Position numbers and translations under genes: made by a program
NCBI GenBank assembly: GCA_034231615.1
Contig: CM067316.1
Location: 30,123,714-30,187,713 of the forward strand
Reading direction: 5' to 3'
Origin: Meghimatium bilineatum
Taxonomy: Eukaryota; Mollusca; Gastropoda; Stylommatophora; Philomycidae
DNA: 64,000 nt
The notes under the pieces: model-generated
Told to the model about the DNA's origin: nothing
The model's input: the letters and a program-made list of their open reading frames with translations, nothing else
Databases searched by the model: none
Shown here: positions 61,464 to 64,000 of the stretch, piece by piece
How positions within the stretch are numbered: the first letter of the stretch is position 1
How the letters are laid out: each line of letters starts with the position of its first letter

Positions 61464-64000
61464 TTGGGTGTACTGCAGTTTAGTACGCCAAAACTCGTTG
61501 TATTCTTGAATATTACTCATAAATTCATTGTACTGAAGCTTACTACACTAGAATTGAGTGTATTCTGGCCTATTACACATGATTTCGTTGTATTGCAGCT
61601 TAATACGTCAGAACACTGTCGTATTACACATGAATTGGGTGTATTGCAGTTTACTACGTCACAACTCCTTGTATTCTGGCATATTACTCACAAATTCATT
61701 GTACTGAAGCTTACTACACTAGAATTGAGTGTATTCTGGCCCATTACACATGATTTCGTTGTATTGCAGCTTAATACTTCAGAACACTGGCGTATTAAAC
61801 ACGAATTGGGAGTATTGCAGTTTAGTACGCCAAAACTCGTTGTATTCTGGGATATTACTCACAAGTTCATTGCACTGAAGCTTACTACACTAGAATTGAG
61901 GGTATTCTGGCCTATTACACATGATTTCGTTGTACTGCAGCTTAATACGTCAGAACACTGGCGTATTACACAAGAATTGGGAGTATTGCAGTTTAGTACG
62001 CCAAAACTCGTTGTATTCTGGGACATTACTCATAAATTCATTGTACTGAAGCTTACTACACTAGAATTGAGTGTATTCTGGCCTATTACACATGATTTCG
62101 TTGTATTGCAGCTTAATACGTCAGAACACTGGCGTATAAACACGAATTGGGTGTACTGCAGTTTAATACGCCAAAAAACGTTGTATTCTGGAATATTACT
62201 CACAAATTCATTGTACTGAAGCTTACTACACTAGAATTGAGTGTATTCTGGCCTATTACACATGATTTCGTTGTAGTGCAGCTTAATACTTCAGAACACT
62301 GTCGTATTACACATGAATTGGGTGTATTGCAGTTTACTACGTCACAACTCGTTGTATTCTGGAATATTACTCACAAATTCATTGTACTGAAGCTTACTAC
62401 ACTAGAATTGAGTGTATTCTGGCCCATTACACATGATTTCGTTGTATTGCAGCTTAATACTTCAGAACACTGGCGTATTAAACACGAATTGGGAGTATTG
62501 CAGTTTAGTACGCCAAAACTCGTTGTATTCTGGCAAATTAATCACAAATTAATTGTACTGAAGCTTAATACACTAGAATTGAGTGTATTCTAGCCTATTG
62601 CACATGATTTCGTTGTATTTCAGATTAATACGTCAGAACACTGGCGTATTACACAAGAATTGGGTGTATTGCATTTTAGTACGCCAAAACTCATTGTATT
62701 CTGGGATATTACACATGATTTCGTTGTATTGCAGCTAAATACGTCATAATACTGGCGTATAAACACGAATTGGGTGTATTGCAGTTTAGTACGCCAAAAC
62801 TCATTGTATTCTGGGACATTACTCATAAATTCATTGTACTGAAGCTTACTACACTAGAATTGAGTGTATTCTGGCCTATTACACATGATTTCGTTGTATT
62901 GCAGCTTAATACGTCAGAACACTGGCGTATAAACATGAATTGGGTGTACTGCAGTTTAGTACGCGAAAACTCGTTGTATTCTTGAATATTACTCACAAAT
63001 TCATTGTACTGAAGCTTACTACACTAGAATTGAGTGTATTCTGGCCTATTACACATGATTTCGTTGTATTGCAGCTTAATACTTCAGAACACTGTCGTAT
63101 TACACATGAATTGGGTGTATTGCAGTTTACTACGTCACAACTCGTTGTATTCTGGCATATTACTCACAAATTCATTGTACTGAAGCTTACTACACTAGAA
63201 TTGAGTGTATTCTGGCCCATTACACATGATTTCGTTGTATTGCAGCTTAATACTTCAGAACACTGGCGTATTAAACACGAATTGGGAGTATTGCAGTTTA
63301 GTACGCCAAAACTCGTTGTATTCTGGGATATTACTCACAAGTTCATTGCACTGAAGCTTACTACACTAGAATTGAGGGTATTCTGGCCTATTACACATGA
63401 TTTCGTTGTACTGCAGCTTAATACGTCAGAACACTGGCGTATTACACAAGAATTGGGAGTATTGCAGTTTAGTACGCCAAAACTCGTTGTATTCTGGGAC
63501 ATTACTCATAAATTCATTGTACTGAAGCTTACTACACTAGAATTGAGTGTATTCTGGCCTATTACACATGATTTCGTTGTATTGCAGCTTAATACGTCAG
63601 AACACTGGCGTATAAACACGAATTGGGTGTACTGCAGTTTAGTACGCCAAAACTCGTTGTATTCTGGAATATTACTCATAAATTCATTGTACTGAAGCTT
63701 ACTACACTAGAATTAAGTGTATTCTGGTCTATTACACATGATTTCGTTGTATTTCAGTTAAATACGTCAGAATACTGGCGTATAAACACGAATTGGGTGT
63801 ACTGCAGTTTAGTACGCCAAAACTCGTTGTATTCTGGGATATTACTCACAAGTTCATTGCACTGAATCATACTACACTAGAATTGAGGGTATTCTGGCCC
63901 ATTACACATGATTTCGTTGCATTGCAGCTTAATACTTCAGAACACTGGCGTATTAAACACGAAGTGGGAGTATTGCAGTTGAATACGCCAAAACTCGTTG
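61464..64000. repeat. 9-monomer-scale pair with a 60-bp shortfall, running to the window edge
   Basis: Positions 61464 and 62940 begin closely matching stretches 1,476 bp apart, which is nine monomers minus 60 bp. The shortfall is the truncated monomer at 62660-62769. Differences between copies include ACAACTCCTTG against ACAACTCGTTG, GCCAAAAAACG near 62169, and ACGCGAAAAC near 62961. The last monomers (63623 onward) resemble the CTGAATCTT/GAAGTGGGAG series of 51-61 kb, with private AATCATACTAC near 63866 and GCAGTTGAATAC near 63976. The array continues beyond the window. Confidence 0.8.
62660..62769 (+). repeat. 110-bp monomer lacking exactly one 60-bp subunit
   Basis: Successive TTGGGTGTA positions 62660 and 62770 are 110 bp apart, whereas the related monomer elsewhere in the array is 170 bp. 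The sequence runs from GGGATATTAC of subunit A directly into ACATGATTTC of subunit B. The second half of A and the first half of B are therefore missing and one hybrid A/B subunit remains. It also has private GTATTGCATTTTAG (62670) and ACGTCATAATAC (62747) changes. It is the only monomer of this length that I noticed. Confidence 0.9.

Larger units (their letters stand above)
55703..61796. repeat. 24-monomer higher-order duplication (4,099 bp), about 1.5 copies
   Basis: Positions 56091, 56342, 56512, 56854, 57024 and 57365 correspond to 60190, 60441, 60611, 60953, 61123 and 61464, all 4,099 bp apart. Both copies contain the same TTGA duplication at the A/B border. The stretch overlaps the 22-mer pair and differs from it in period by 341 bp, two monomers. 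The copies separate at about 57697/61796, where ATTACACAAG becomes ATTAAACACG. Confidence 0.9.
1..64000. repeat. Head-to-tail 171/170-bp satellite array filling the window
   Basis: Every part of the window that I read aligns to the same 171-bp unit in the same orientation. The unit can be followed by the recurring words CTCGTTGTATTCTGG, GAAGCTTACTACACTAGAA and TTGGGTGTATTGCAG. Successive starts of the first word fall at 29, 200, 370, 541, 712 and 882, giving spacings of 171, 170, 171, 171 and 170 bp. About 375 monomers are present. I see no inversion, transposon, unique spacer, tRNA, rRNA or recognisable gene. Arrays of this kind are known from eukaryotic centromeric, pericentromeric and subtelomeric heterochromatin. 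I do not recognise this family. The open frames running through the array are not supported as genes: in-frame ATG starts are absent upstream, and frames are cut by 1-bp deletions and recurring nonsense codons. Confidence 0.97.

Noticed and set aside
1..64000. Primate alpha satellite, suggested by the 171-bp period
   Set aside because: The length agrees, but the sequence and internal 30/60-bp structure do not resemble the alphoid consensus as I know it. A 171-bp period is a nucleosome-scale length reached by unrelated satellites.
1..64000. A CRISPR array or other repeat-spacer system
   Set aside because: There are no unique spacers between conserved repeats. The whole 171-bp unit is repeated with only variant bases, and no cas-like gene is present.
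1..64000. Ribosomal DNA spacer, telomere repeats or a plasmid iteron cluster
   Set aside because: I see no rRNA sequence, no short telomeric motif and no replication gene. The uniform 171-bp period over 64 kb is far larger than an iteron cluster.
1..64000. Strong 10-bp AA/TT phasing for nucleosome positioning
   Set aside because: The 30-bp half-unit is close to three helical turns, but the AA and TT steps I marked in A1 fall at irregular spacing (about 5, 10, 16, 20 and 28), so I cannot support a phasing claim by eye.

Overview
The whole 64-kb window is one uninterrupted head-to-tail satellite DNA array. I found no gene, RNA gene, transposon, CRISPR array or unique sequence in it, and both edges lie inside the array. 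The basic monomer is 171 bp, with a frequent 170-bp form caused by one missing T. About 375 monomers fit in the window, all in the same orientation. One monomer counted by hand is about 37% G+C. A HindIII site (AAGCTT) occurs in nearly every monomer. An array of this size, period and nested structure points to eukaryotic constitutive heterochromatin, such as a centromeric, pericentromeric or subtelomeric block. I do not recognise the satellite family and cannot name the organism. The period equals that of primate alpha satellite, but I see no resemblance to the alphoid consensus.

The monomer is itself made of repeats. It divides into three related subunits, A (60 bp), B (60 bp) and C (51 bp). 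Each subunit is two halves of about 30 bp. Odd halves resemble odd halves (A1, B1, C1) and even halves resemble even halves (A2, B2, C2), and C1 lacks its first 9 bp. This suggests that a roughly 30-bp ancestor doubled to 60 bp, tripled to 180 minus 9 bp, and was then amplified.

Above the monomer, variant monomers are arranged in many overlapping higher-order units rather than one fixed unit. From left to right I read: 4.3-kb and 2.0-kb spaced duplications (1-5 kb); an 11-mer (4.6-7.5 kb); a 9-mer of 1,539 bp (7.3-11.5 kb); a 3-mer of 512 bp (12.1-13.5 kb); a 5-mer of 853 bp (13.2-14.9 kb); a 7-mer of 1,195 bp (14.7-17.1 kb); a 9-mer pair (17.6-20.1 kb); an 8-mer of 1,366 bp (19.8-22.7 kb); a 27-mer-scale duplication (21.5-28.8 kb) containing a younger 8-mer (27.4-30.2 kb); a mixed stretch (30.8-35.2 kb); a 7-mer (35.2-37.3 kb); a run of 170-bp monomers (38.6-39.0 kb); a 30-mer of 5,120 bp (41.7-50.2 kb); and a nested set of 8-, 5-, 22- and 24-mers (50.8-61.8 kb), the most homogeneous part.

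Long open frames occur on both strands. They are a by-product of periods divisible by three with few stop codons. They lack upstream ATG starts and are broken by every 170-bp monomer and by recurring TAG/TGA variants. I annotate none as a gene. The points most worth following are the four-level hierarchy, the multi-period and apparently recent amplification, one monomer that lost exactly one 60-bp subunit (62,660-62,769), a CENP-B-box-like 17-mer in each monomer, and a CpG-decay signature suggesting methylation. All block boundaries were read by eye and are good to roughly 20-30 bp.
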